Part shown: piece by piece, positions 22,746 to 33,769 of the stretch | Position numbering within the stretch: position 1 is the stretch's first letter | Layout of the letters: each line of letters starts with the position of its first letter | Assembly (NCBI GenBank): GCA_963920665.1 | Contig: OY987263.1 | Coordinates: forward strand, 37,560,547 to 37,624,546 | Length of the DNA: 64,000 nt | Direction: 5' to 3' | DNA from: Straminergon stramineum | Lineage: Eukaryota; Streptophyta; Bryopsida; Hypnales; Calliergonaceae | The notes under the pieces: model-generated | Told to the model about the DNA's origin: nothing | Database searches by the model: none | What the model saw: the letters and a program-made list of their open reading frames with translations, nothing else | Made by a program: the position numbers and the translations under genes

Positions 22746-23400
22746 GTAGACGGGAGATACCCACTGACGGTATAGAGACATATTTTTTCTTCTTTCTATT
22801 CTAATTCCATGCTCTAGTCTCCTAGCCTCTTGGACCCTGCCACTTCACACTTCACAGATAATGAACCAATCGACATCGTTTGCTGATCTAGAGGACTTGC
22901 TAGCCCAGAGACAACGTAATTCTGGATTTTTCAATTGTAAACAGTTCAGTGGCAATAAGTGTAGTTCTTAAACCAAAACCAATCCCGTAATAAGCCAAAG
23001 AGGTAAGGAAAAGAACGGTGAACGGTAGTTAGCCGGAGACAGTTTCAGCTGAAAGCACGAGTCCATCCGTCAGAACTGCAATTGTCCATGTAGACAGGAG
23101 ATGTGACCGACTGTATTGAGACATATAATTTTCCTTTTTTTCTCCTCTAATTCTCTGCACTAGTCCCTTGGACTCTTGGACCCCGGCAATTTCTTCTTCA
23201 CTGATTATGAACCAATCGACATCGACTGTTGATCTCGAATATTTGCTAGCCCCGAGACAACTTGGTTTCAACTGTAAACAGGTCAGTGGCAATAAGTCAA
23301 TCCTTAAACGGAAATAATAGCGAAAGTGGTGAAGTGTAGCAGGAGTACCGGTAGTTTAGTTGGTTGGAGACGGTTTCAGTTGACTGCATAGGTCAACCAC
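22746..23400. repeat. Two-copy tandem duplication, about 344-bp unit, downstream of DUF642 gene
   Basis: Copy 1 (22746-23089) and copy 2 (23090 to about 23400) share ordered blocks: gtagac.ggagat near the start, then ttggacccyg, tgaaccaatcgacatcg, gctagccc.gagacaac and cagtggcaataagt. The similarity is clearly visible by eye but not perfect. The copies probably lie in the 3' flank of the DUF642-like gene and contain no ORF. Confidence 0.65.
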
Positions 23401-24118
23401 CCCGGTCGGGAGTTATCGCCGAAATCCAATAGACAGCTCTCTTCCCTATTTCTCTTCGTGACCAAATTGGATCACATCAAAATCACATCAACAAATGCGT
23501 TAACTAGGATCAACAAAATTACTTTGCATCCCCTCCACAATGGTCTTGTGGGCAGTGAAGAGAATCATGCAACGTTACTAAGCCCTCGCTAATCTCCACA
23601 ATCATATACAGCCCTGTATACATATGAAAACATAACTCCTCGGTGTCACCGTTTTGTGTTAGTGTCGTGGATATACTTCCTGTGCATACAAGAATCTTAC
23701 GAACTTGTCAGCTTCACAAATCTAGCGAAAAGACAGAGGAAATCACAAAGCAGCAACCAGCAGAGAATTGCACAAAAGGGCTATCAAGCGCAATAGATTC
23801 ACGCAGCAGATGCCAAGCAAGCCATGATGATTGACACTTGGCAATCTAAAAATTCATCGAACTTTAAATATACATCTGTGCTGGGAGTACCAACTCTGTC
23901 AGAAACACCAACTCAGGAATAACCTCTCCACACCATGTCTTCGACACTCCACCTCAGTTCTAAGACCTGCCATCTGTAAGCTCTGGCGTGGCGGGGGGGT
24001 AATCTGGCCACATTTGTATGCCAGACGCAACCTAATGTGTACACTACATATAAATAAATCGGACGTTGGTCTTCAACTCGAGAGTATGCGGCCCGGAATT
24101 CCAAGAACGCTTCCAAGC
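23401..24118. other. Spacer between convergent DUF642 and SnRK1 beta genes
   Basis: No gene supported. The part next to 24118 is likely the 3' UTR of the minus-strand SnRK1 beta gene. Confidence 0.4.
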
Positions 24119-26476
24119 TCACATCATCAAGGGCTTGTACAGTACAGTCGTCACGTACTTCGATCGGAAGCGATTCGTGGTGCCAAGCACTAGAACCGAA
24201 CGATTCGTTTTCTCCTTCTCCACGTACAAGTGGTTCAATATCACATGCTGTGGCCGAGGAAGACTTGCTGAAGAAGTCTCATTCTGCTGAGGCACATTGA
24301 GCAGTGTCAGATGAAGATGAGGAGGCACTGTCGGAGGCTCCTTGGCAAAATCTTCAGGACCCGGCAATGGATCGTTGTAGCTCGATTCAGGTGATCGTGG
24401 TGGATCAAACCCAGCAACACTATCAAGGTTTTCTGGGACGTAGTCCTGCAATGTGATTGAATGAACCACGAATTAGAAGCAAGGCCCTTGATGAAGAACT
24501 CAGCATGCTAAAACTTGCAACTAAAAACAAACAATTATACGACAAAGAAAGCATCAAAATGGATTCCACTCAGCCGAGCACATAATAATGAAAATCGCTT
24601 TACACTTACTTGCACATCCAGCACATTGTTCACATTATTAGTATCGTCTGAAACTGCAGGTAAATCAGGTGCGTATCTCCACTGTCCATCTACCCAGAAC
24701 TTATATTGATAGACTCCTGGTTGAAGCACTTTGATCAGTGTGAAGTCCCTCCCAGATCTCTGAAGTGGTTGCCTGAAGCATAATACGATCCGATCCAACT
24801 GGTTGAATTTCATGACTCTGTACATCAAAAAATCTACTGTAGTGGAATGCAAGCCCTAAAGAAAGGACAAATTTCCGAGCATTAAGGCGAACTCAAGGCA
24901 AAGAAGGCAACCAAAATTTCGTCCCTGGTTTGGCATTGACGGAGATTCTCTACGGTGTCCTAAAGTTCAGATCAAGGGATCCGCACCTTGTTTGCCAGTT
25001 GTCCCATGAACCTATAACACCGACATGAACGCCCCCATGACTCCACGTTATCATAATAGCCACCCCCTTTTCAGAATCCCCGTACAAATTCGTCTCATAA
25101 TAAGCTTGTTGCCCGCGCTGCGGCTGTGCGTATCCTCCCAATCTCAACTCATCTCCTTTCGGGATAGGCACCATAGGTACCTGCAACAAGCAAACAATGC
25201 CTCTCTATCAACTTCGTCTACACGTCTCACAAGAGGAAAATTGCCCCCTAAGTGCCCAAACTGAAAACACACACTCAGGTTTAGAAGCAACCAGTCGAGT
25301 ATAATAAGTTTTAACATATTTCTATCGTTCGAGAATGTAGGATATGATTTCTTCTTCCGTCTATTGGTAAATTTTGTTACCTCTCTTAATGCTCCCTAAA
25401 TAATGTATTTCCAACTCTATTCGATATGGAAGCCGACACTTTGGGCCGTTGGGCACTTCGCCCAGCCCAAAACCTACCCCAATTTTTAGTCAAACGCCAC
25501 TCTGGTGCAAGAACTACCTCATCCCAGCACACGATGATGGAATTACTCAAGCTCGATGTGCAGAAAACACGGACCAGGGAACACTACTGTAGTAGTTCTA
25601 TGAAACCATTTCACACTCGATCATTCAATCTAGGCGCGATCGCAAAAAATAGGAAAGAACTCATCGCAAACTACTTCGCAATAAATTCGAAAGCACCTAC
25701 GTCAGTGAAATGCGTTGCCGCGATACGAACACATAAGGAAATTAAAAACAATCAAAAAATGCACCTCCATTCAAAACGTCACAACGCTAATCAACACCTA
25801 ATCGTACTCTAATTCCACCCAGTAGTATAATAAAAGCACTAGTAGTATTATAAAACCACTAGTATTACTATTAAAACCACTTCCCACCCCCCCGCAGCGA
25901 GATCATTAAACCAGGTCCCGAGCCCTAAAAAACACAAAATCTTATCGCAAACTACTTCGGCTGAAAATCTAATCCTTTAAAAAGAACTGTGCCCCTGATA
26001 TGCAGTATCAAGAAACCGAACACATTACAAAAATTCTAATAACCAATAAATTCACCTCCAATCGGCAAACGGCAAACGCCTAATCAACCCCTAATCTCGT
26101 TAAAATTTCCACAATGCGCCATGCGGGAAATCACGAAAACCGAGAGACCCTCCTCAAAAACATCCTTAACCCTCGCGAATGCAAAAATCCGAACAACCCG
26201 CCCCCCAAACCCGAAAGAGCCCCAAAACCTCGAATTCCGAACCTGCGGCGTGAACATGAGCGGTGATCGCGCGGCGCTTCCAGGACTCTCCGACGGGCTC
26301 TGGCTCATAGACTCCGTGGACGGCGCATGACCAAGCCGTCCCTGATTATCCCGCATCTGCTGCGGGTGCGGCTGTCCATGTTGTTGCGCCTGCGGAACCC
26401 CATAGCTCCCCCGCTGTCCACCCCCAGGCAGCTGCGGATGGCGCACCCCGCCTTCGCGCACATTCGTGTTGCCCAT
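24119..26476 (-). CDS. SnRK1 (SNF1-related kinase) beta regulatory subunit
   Basis: Four exons on the minus strand, 26476-26243, 25180-24987, 24772-24610 and 24445-24119, join in phase to 305 residues. The start MGNTNVREG has Gly2, a myristoylation signal typical of plant beta1/beta2 subunits. A Gln/Pro/Ser-rich linker leads to SPLMFTPQ. A glycogen-binding CBM48 domain follows ([20 protein letters not shown] through [17 protein letters not shown]). The C-terminal ASC domain ([42 protein letters not shown]) docks the catalytic and gamma subunits. The protein is a scaffold of the SnRK1 complex, the plant energy-starvation kinase, and steers its localisation and substrates. The length is close to known plant beta1/beta2 proteins (about 280-300). 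Confidence 0.95.
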
Positions 26477-27236
26477 CCCTCAAAACCCGGACACCTCCAC
26501 TTCTTCCCCGATCACGAATGATCACGGCCCGCTTCGCTCCGTGGCCAGTGCGGCGAGTCTTCCCCGCAACCCTAACTACTGCGCAATCCGTGCGTCATAG
26601 AACTAGCAAGCGATTTGTGAGGAAAATCGGGTGAGGAATGGCGATGGCGTCTCACATCTTTTGTAGAGAAGGTAATGGCGATGGCGATGGCGATGGTTGT
26701 AGAGAAGCGAAGCGCTTTGCAGCTGGGACGACGATTCTTTCTGGAGCGATCAGGGGCGAGGGACTTGGACTTGGGCTTTTCTTTCGGGGGTTCGTCTTTC
26801 GGGGATCCTTTGGGTTTCCTTTTCTTTCTCGGGTGGCTCGGCGGATGAAGATGCTCGCCGGCGACGGACGGACGAACGGACGGACGAACGGAGGACGGAC
26901 CTTCTTTCTGTTCGTTACTTCAATAATATGCTTTTTGGTGCAAATCTTTGGAAAAGAAGTTTGTACACCAAAAAGGAGGCCGGCTAAGAATCAAAAAAAA
27001 AAATTTTAAAAGAATATTATTTTTTTATTTCTTGTTTTTGATGTATTTGCACTACTAGCTAGAATCAAAAGGCCCTATTGAGGCTCTATTCTTTTCTAAT
27101 AAGAGATGAAGTTAGTTACATCCATGTTCATAGATGATGTAAAGGACAGGGTGCAAAAAACTCATTTATTCATCTAAAAGTGTATACATTCATTAACAAA
27201 GAGTAGGGGCAATATCATTGCAAGCTTGGTAAGCAA
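26477..27236. other. 5' flank of SnRK1 beta with simple repeats
   Basis: It holds the presumed minus-strand 5' UTR and promoter. Two simple repeats lie within it: GGCGAT units near 26675-26698 and GGACGGAC/GAACGGAC units near 26866-26895. The plus-strand ORF at 26638-27009 is built largely of these repeats and is not called. Beyond 26990 the sequence turns strongly AT-rich. Confidence 0.45.
26931..26976. repeat. Short imperfect hairpin
   Basis: CTTTTTGGTGCAAA at 26931 pairs with TTTGTACACCAAAAAGG ending at 26976, leaving a short loop. It sits at the border between the gene-rich block and the AT-rich repeat region. It may be a transposon end or a small stem-loop. Confidence 0.4.
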
Positions 27237-28150
27237 TTAACCCATAAAGTCCAATTGTCCTCTTGAAAATTTGGGAAGGACTTTATGATCTCAATTTTTA
27301 GCATGATTAGTCTCTCGAAAAAATTTTGAAATATAAAATCAAAATAGCTTTCCAAGATTATAATTTTTATTTCAATTGGTGCCCAAAAACAAAGCTATGC
27401 CACACAAACTAAAAAAATTTAAGCCAAAGCAGCAAAAAAATACACAAATATTTGAAATAATTAGAGAAATAAATTCTTATGAATTCTAGTTTTGCCTATA
27501 TAGAAAGATTTTGTTCAATCATTCCATTTGGGCTATTGATGTGAAGTTTATGAAAAATCTTATTTTATTAGCAATCATAGCATCTTCTTGAGAACATAAT
27601 GTATTGGATTTTTTTAAACTCAATTTTCAAAATTTTCAAAAAAAGGAAGTTCTTCAAGTTTTAGAATGTAGCTTGCTAGAACAATTTTACTATTAATATT
27701 AAAGTATTTCAATATAATACAAATTCCATCTTATAATTGATCATAAACAATTTAGTTTTTTCTTTTATCCAATATTTACTTTCACTTATAAATTTTTAAA
27801 GAATTCAAATCAAATTTTGAATTTTGAATTTTTTTTAAAAAACTCTCAAATCAATTCTTTGATAGAAAAAAATTTTAATTTTAATTTGTAGTGCAAATAT
27901 TTTAAATTAGTAGAAGACTCAAAGTCTAATAGTCTAGTCTAACAAGCTACAATAAAAAAGAAATTGTTTCTTCACTTTAAATGCATATAGCTTGCAATCT
28001 ACAAGGACGAAGTTTCTAAAATTTCTTTTCACACATTTTCACACCAATATACTACAAGATTCTATATTAGATATGGAGAGAAAAATAATTATTTTCAAAT
28101 ATCTCTCTTTACAATAGAAATGACTATTTTGAATGTCTTTTGACAAAAAA
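27237..28150 (+). mobile_element. TTAA-ended non-autonomous element (type C, copy 1)
   Basis: It begins TTAACCCATAAAGTCC. Its first 130 bp (GATCTCAATTTTT, AGCTTTCC, TTTCAATTGGTGCC) recur in reverse orientation at 43120-43258. Further blocks near 27970-28030 recur reversed near 42480-42550, so the two copies have similar length (about 0.9 kb). The right end is approximate. No coding capacity. Confidence 0.45.
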
Positions 28151-28695
28151 AAGGCCTTTGGATTGCTCAAGTGAAGCAATTTCATCTAGAAGAACAATAA
28201 TTTCCTTCAAAAATTTATATCTTTTTTTAGAAAATTGTGGCTTTAAAGTATTTAAGAAAAACATACTTATTATATAGACAAATCTGCATTATTAACAATG
28301 TAATTCATTAAAGAGCCAAAATTATACATTCATCCAAATCAACACCTAAAGTTAAACATGCACAATAATGTCTATTTCCAAACTTGAAAGTTCATTCTAA
28401 GGTGTCTTATTATTGCATTAGAGGATGTGGAGTTTAGCTTGCACTTATTGGTATGATGTACATGTGTGGATTGAAAACAATAACACACCCATAATCAAAA
28501 CTTGAATTCACTTGTGAAAGACTTCGATAATACTTTGTCTTGATACAATATTTTGTAGTTTGTATAAATATTGATTAAAAATATTAGTAAATTCACCAAA
28601 GAAGTTTTTAAATGTCTATTTCTATGATTCAAACCATAAATTGTTGAATTTTGACAATATAAACTGGGAGCACAAAAAATTTGAAAGTAAGCAGA
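28151..28695. other. AT-rich spacer
   Basis: No gene, RNA gene or repeat boundary was recognised between the two neighbouring elements. Confidence 0.4.
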
Positions 28696-29297
28696 TTAAC
28701 CCCTAAAGGACAAAGTGTCCATTCAACATACACAAGAAATCTCAAGTAGGTTCCTACAAAGTCATTTTTGGTTGGATGTTCATGAAATTTGGACATGATG
28801 TGTCACTATGAATCCCCTTCCTGAAAATCTAATTTTTTTCCTAATCAGGTGCTTGGATTGAAAGTTATGATGCCCTAAACTTTGTGGGCAGCTCGGGTAG
28901 CTTAGGTAGCTCCAGGCGGCATGTGCAAAACTCTTTCTATGATTTTGAAATTTGGCGGGTGTGTAGCTTACATGATGTAAGATGAAAATGTTAAAAAAAT
29001 TAACCATGTTTAATGTAAGAATCTCATTCTAGAAGAAGTTAAAGTTTGGAAGCCCTGTCAGGCAAGGTTGGAAAAAAACTTTTTTGCCTAACTTCAAACG
29101 TTATAACTTAATCTTTCAATCCATATGGTCAAATTTTCTAAATTTTTTTCTACATGTTCCCAAAGAAGTCTAGTACAAATTTGTATGGTTGAATTTTGAA
29201 AAAACAAATTTTTTTTAAAAAAAATTCTTGCTGCCCTAAAAAGTGGCAGTTTTTGACAATTTCTGCCCAAAATGTGCCTTGGTCCTTTATGGGTTAA
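28696..29297 (+). mobile_element. TTAA-ended non-autonomous element (type B, copy 1)
   Basis: It starts TTAACCCCTAAAGGAC and ends CCTTTATGGGTTAA. The interior matches copy 3 at 44775-45341 in the same order: GTAGGTTCC, GGATGTTCATGAAAATTTGG-like, AAGTTATG.TG.CCTAAAC, GTAGCTTACATGAT, GTTAAAGTTTG, GTCTAGTACAAATTT, TGCCCTAAAAAGTGGCA and AAAATGTGCCTTG. It is also matched, inverted, by the neighbouring copy at 29427. About 600 bp, without coding capacity. Confidence 0.6.
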
Positions 29298-29426
29298 AAC
29301 AAAAAAAATTACAACCTTCAAGATGAATTTTTATGCCATGGCAATCAAGTGTCAAGTTCATCCACTATGGGTTGAAGTTGCAAAGAATTTGTCAAGTAGG
29401 TAGTAGTCTTCACCAATCTTTCATGA

Positions 29427-29999
29427 ACCTTTAAAGGACCAAGGCACATTTTCAACACAAATTGTGAAAAACTGCCACTTTTCAAGGCAATGAAAAAAAA
29501 TTCTTTTCAAAATTCAACTTTACAAACATGTATTAGAGTACTATAGGAATGTGTAGAAAAAAATTTCAATAACCTTGACCATGCAAATTGAACGATTATA
29601 ACATTTGAAAGTTAAAAGAATTTTTTTTTGGATCTTGCCTAACTAGGCTAGCAAGCTTTGATTCCTCTTAAATAGAGATTTTTACACTAAATATGGTTTT
29701 GTTTCTTATATTTGCATCTTGTATCATGTAACCTATATACGTACCAAATTTCAAAAGGATGGGAAGAGTTTTACATATGTTGCTCAAAGCTGCTTAGACT
29801 ATCCAAAAAGCTCCCTGGGATAGCATAACTTTTGATCTGAAGACCTAATTGGAAAAAAAAATATTTTCACTAAGGAGATACATGTTCACACCTTGTGTCT
29901 AAATTTGAAGAACATCCATTAAAAGATGACTTCATACTCACCTACTTGAAATCATCTACATATATTCAACGATCATATAAAAAAATTAAGGGATTAATT
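29427..29999 (-). mobile_element. TTAA-type element (type B, copy 2, inverted)
   Basis: This is a reverse-orientation copy of the element at 28696-29297. It begins CTTTAAAGGACCAAGGCAC (the inverted right end of copy 1), then AACTGCCACTTTTCAAGGCA, CATGTAACCTATATACGTACC and finally GAACATCCATTAAAAGATGAC, CACCTACTTGAAATC. With copy 1 it forms a large inverted repeat with a spacer of about 129 bp. Its far end is more diverged (AAGGGATTAATT). Confidence 0.55.
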
Positions 30000-30663
30000 A
30001 TAGAAAATTGGTTGTTGAGGGCAAAGCACTCAAACAATTCATAGAAATTTAATCTAAAGCTAAACCCCTCTACTAGTCCAAATTATATTGTTGTCTCATG
30101 ATACATAATTATGCAATCAAAAAATTAATTTGTACACTCAAACAAGTCAACTCTAACCAGAACAATTAGCCAAGATCTTCAATTGTAATATTGTCCTTTC
30201 CTTGTAATATTTTTTACTTTTATTTAAAAGAGAGATGTTTAATATACATATTTATTTACTCTTGCACTATATTTTGGCCATTTTCAAGTTTCTTACTTAT
30301 GATTTGTATTTCATCTATGAAAATCATACTTTTGAATTTGAGCCTAATTAGTGAAATGAGTTTTATTAAGTTTAGTTTCTAGTCCAATTTTTGAAATTTT
30401 AAGAAAAATCTAAAATGAACATGTAATTAAAATTTGATCTTTGGGTGTATATCCACAATCTACAAATTTTCTAATTGTGGAAAGAGACAAAAATTTGGAT
30501 TCCACCATGATGTTTTACATTGTCTATTGCTACAAATATCAAATCTTTTGACCTACCTTGTATTTAATATGGATTTTCTTTACTTTACTTCAAAAATTCA
30601 GGATAATTTTGAAAATTTCTAAAATATTCTAAATCCTTTTTAACTCATAGAAGACATGTGGTT
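30000..30663. other. AT-rich spacer
   Basis: No gene recognised. It holds T-rich tracts and short ORFs only. Confidence 0.4.
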
Positions 30664-31620
30664 TTATCCCTAAAGTCCCAAATAACAGTATTTGGCAATA
30701 GAGAATTTTCGTGCAGCTCTCTAGAAAAGGAATTTTTATTTTTCTCCTTTAAAATTTTCTCACAACATGTGATTGAAGAGTAGCTTTAAAGCACAACAAT
30801 TTTCATAATTTGGTTTTTTGAAACACATTGACGATATCCATTGCAAAAGGAAATAGTACAGCAAACCAAAGGTCGAAACCCCGGTGAAAACATTTTTACA
30901 TTTCCAAACAACTAAAAACCAACACAACCAACACACAGCACCTACCCAACCAATGAGAAACAAATCAGGGACACATTAAGCCCGCATTAATCGAAGCCCC
31001 TCATCTGAGGTGATGCACAAGCTTCCAACGCATCTCCAAGTGAGAATGAACCCCAGAAAAGGCCAATTGTAACCAAGTGTTGTCAAACCTCCTAAAGAAG
31101 ACATTGATCTTCTCCGGGTACCGTTCACAAATCTTCAAGGTTTTAAGCCAGGCAGCTCGTCCATGATCTATGAAAGTTTCCTAGAGCACTTGTTCAAATT
31201 TTCATAACTTTTGAATACATGGTTAAAAAGTTATTGTATGATATGTAGTTTTTGTTCTTCCCCAAGAAACTCAAAAAAATATTTCTTTTAAGAAATAAAA
31301 ATTTGAACTTGGTTTCTTAGATTTGTATAAATGTAGAAAGATTTGAATCATTCTATTTTGATTGACAAGATGAAAGTTCTAAGGAATTTTAGATTGTGGG
31401 CAGTTATGGAAACTCTGCTTTAAAATAACTTTGAAGTCCTTTATATAGCTAATTCAATTTTTACTATTTCTTGAATAAAATATAATCATTAGATGTAGAT
31501 TTTTTTATTACAACATTGTGATTGTTGGGATTGTAATTTTTCAATTCCAAAACCAAATTCTTAACAATTTAGTAGTTTGAATCATACTCTATTTCTTTTT
31601 GCTTACTATTATTTTCAAGC
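30664..31620 (+). mobile_element. TTAA-type element (type A, copy 1), interrupted and diverged
   Basis: It starts TTATCCCTAAAGTCCC. Ordered similarity to copies 2 (48562) and 3 (52350) includes CATGTGATTGAAGAGTAG, TTTGAATACATGGTTAAAAAG, TTTTGATTGACAAGATGAAAG, TGGAAACTCTGCTTTAAAAT, TTTGAAGTCCTTTATATAGC and CAATTCC before TTGCTTACTAT. A GC-richer segment (about 30815-31180) is inserted after ATTTTCATAATTTGG. After 31620 the resemblance stops, so the right end is missing or replaced. Confidence 0.5.
30815..31180. other. GC-richer insertion inside a type A element
   Basis: About 365 bp interrupts the type A copy and has a different base composition from its host (CGAAACCCCGGTG, CATCTGAGGTGATGC, CTCCGGGTACCGTTC). 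Read on the minus strand it gives short protein-like pieces such as FFRRFDNTWLQLAFSGVHSH, which suggests a decayed gene or retroelement fragment. The source is not recognised. Confidence 0.35.
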
Positions 31621-33330
31621 ATGAATATGAAATATTTTTTGCTGAAATTTTTTGTATGTATTCACAACTTATTTTTTCAACATATTATGGAGAGAAACAA
31701 GTTGTAGGATCTACATATTTTTGTGTAAGAAGTTTGAAAGATGAAACATATCCATTTGCAAAGAGATGAAAATACTTCTTTTTGAAATCTAAGCATTGTG
31801 ATCTTGCAATAGGTTTCTTATTCTAGAATTTGAGGAGGGTGTGCTTTAACAAGTTAACTAAAGGATCCTATCGTTGGGTTTGTTAATGAATAATTATAGA
31901 TGAAAATTTTAGCCTTGGTTCAAGTTTGAGTACTTTGAAATAGTTTTGGGCCTAAAACCACCAAATTCCTTTAGGATTAGTCTTTGATGAAAATATAAAA
32001 AGTTTCATTCATTAATAGTCACAAAATGACAACACCAAGTTTAATAATTTTGAAGTTTGACTATATACTTATAGGCTCGTCTTTACAAAAGTCTTGATTG
32101 CAATAGGATATGCCAATGTACCCTTAGGTTGCTAGAAGAACCACTCACAACTCTACATAAACAACTTCAAATCCCTACGCCAATCTACTATCAATAATGT
32201 CCTTCACAAAATAAACCACATTGCCATAAAATACTTTGATCACCTACATTCTCTTCTACAAAATAAGACACAAACCGCATAAATCAATGCTCACCCAAAC
32301 TTTGTGAACCACCCTAACATTTGTACATCTCACATAAACATAACACACTTCAACTTTCTCACATTTCTTTTACATAATATCATCCCGACATATCTATCTA
32401 TTTATGTACGCCAAATCCAAACTCATAATTACTCTTCCTGGCCTCTCCTTCACAAAGATGACCTACAAAAACCTTAAAATTGTACAACCTTAAAACCTCT
32501 TCAAAAGAACATTTAGGTAGAAGAGAGTCTCCTTTCTAACATAGGCATGAAGTCTTAGTGTCACTCATGTGAATTCCTCATAATCATTCTTAGACCTACA
32601 TTGAACAGACTCTTCAGTCATGCCAATAGACAATATAAAATATGGTTGGATTCTACCACCACACAAGCAACTACGTGATATAATAAAAAAAAGATGGGGA
32701 TAACTTTCAATACAAAACTTATGGGCCCAATTAAAAGATCTAAGAACTCCAATTCGTTGATTTTGAAATCAAGTCAACAATTAGGCCCTAGTATAATAAA
32801 GTCAGTCGTCCTTACGGTATCTTCTCCTCTTGGTAGCAGAGTCCCCTATCCCCACGTCGAACTTGCTACCATCGGACTTGTACGCCAGCCATTTGAGAAG
32901 CTCCCAATGTAACTTCACCCCGCATCAGCTTTCACCAATCCCACGAAATCCAACCACACGACTGTAATATTATGAAATTTTAGATTCGATTTTCACGATC
33001 TCCGACATACCCAAAGTCGCATCATCTGTTGATTCAATTCAATATATGCTCCCGTACTCCTGGTAATTGGGTCATCTCAACGTCATGATCTGAACGGCGG
33101 CGTGCGGGTGTGTGTCATTTGATCCGATTCTTCACTCGTAATGTGATTTGCACATCACCTTCGAAGTGCCTTTCGATCGGCTCTTGCACGATGCCCCAAC
33201 TCGTACACTCTGTTCAGTACTGTCATGGCAGCAATGTCAAGACTAGCTCAGCATCGTCATATTTATTAGCTAGATGGCACAATCTTGAGAAGAAATGAGC
33301 ACTTTTAGCTAGTTGCCGTCTGCCACCCCA
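31621..33330. other. AT-rich spacer becoming ALMT promoter
   Basis: Positions 31621-32680 are AT-rich with no coding signal. From about 32800 the composition is more balanced and probably belongs to the upstream regulatory region of the ALMT gene. No specific sites are claimed apart from the TATA-like run listed separately. Confidence 0.4.
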
Positions 33331-33340
33331 TATATATATA
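33331..33340 (+). promoter_or_regulatory. TATA-like box upstream of ALMT
   Basis: TATATATATA preceded by a C-rich stretch (GCCACCCCA) lies about 430 bp before the ALMT ATG. The position would fit a long 5' leader. It is a sequence guess only. Confidence 0.3.
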
Positions 33341-33769
33341 GTGGAAGTACGCTCGTCCTGGTTTTGAAAGCTCCGTGCGCGCAGAGGAGTGTCACAAATT
33401 GGAGCTCTGAATTAGGAATATAACCATTGCTGGTGAAGTGAAAAGATGAGGTAGCTGTGATCGATTAAATCATTTGGTGGGAATTCAGTCTCTGCTTGCG
33501 TTAGTCTCTGTACGTGGAGATTACTTTCTGAGAGACTCATGGGCAGGGAGAATCGGAAATATTGAATTAGATAGGAGCAGCTAGACAGTCTTGGCGACTT
33601 GCTTCAGAGGAAACTGGGTTAGTCGAAATAGCAAGCTAGATCGATGTGACACGAGTTGAATTGAAGCTAGTCGGTCGTGGGTTTGGGAATTTGAATGAGG
33701 AGGAATTAGCAAGTCCTGGATTGGCGCACTTATTAACCAGCTGACTTGTGAACAATTCAAGCTGTGGCT

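Noticed and set aside
26638..27009. 123-codon plus-strand ORF starting MAMASHIFCREG
   Set aside because: It is built largely of GGCGAT and GGACGGAC simple repeats and lies in the SnRK1 beta upstream region.
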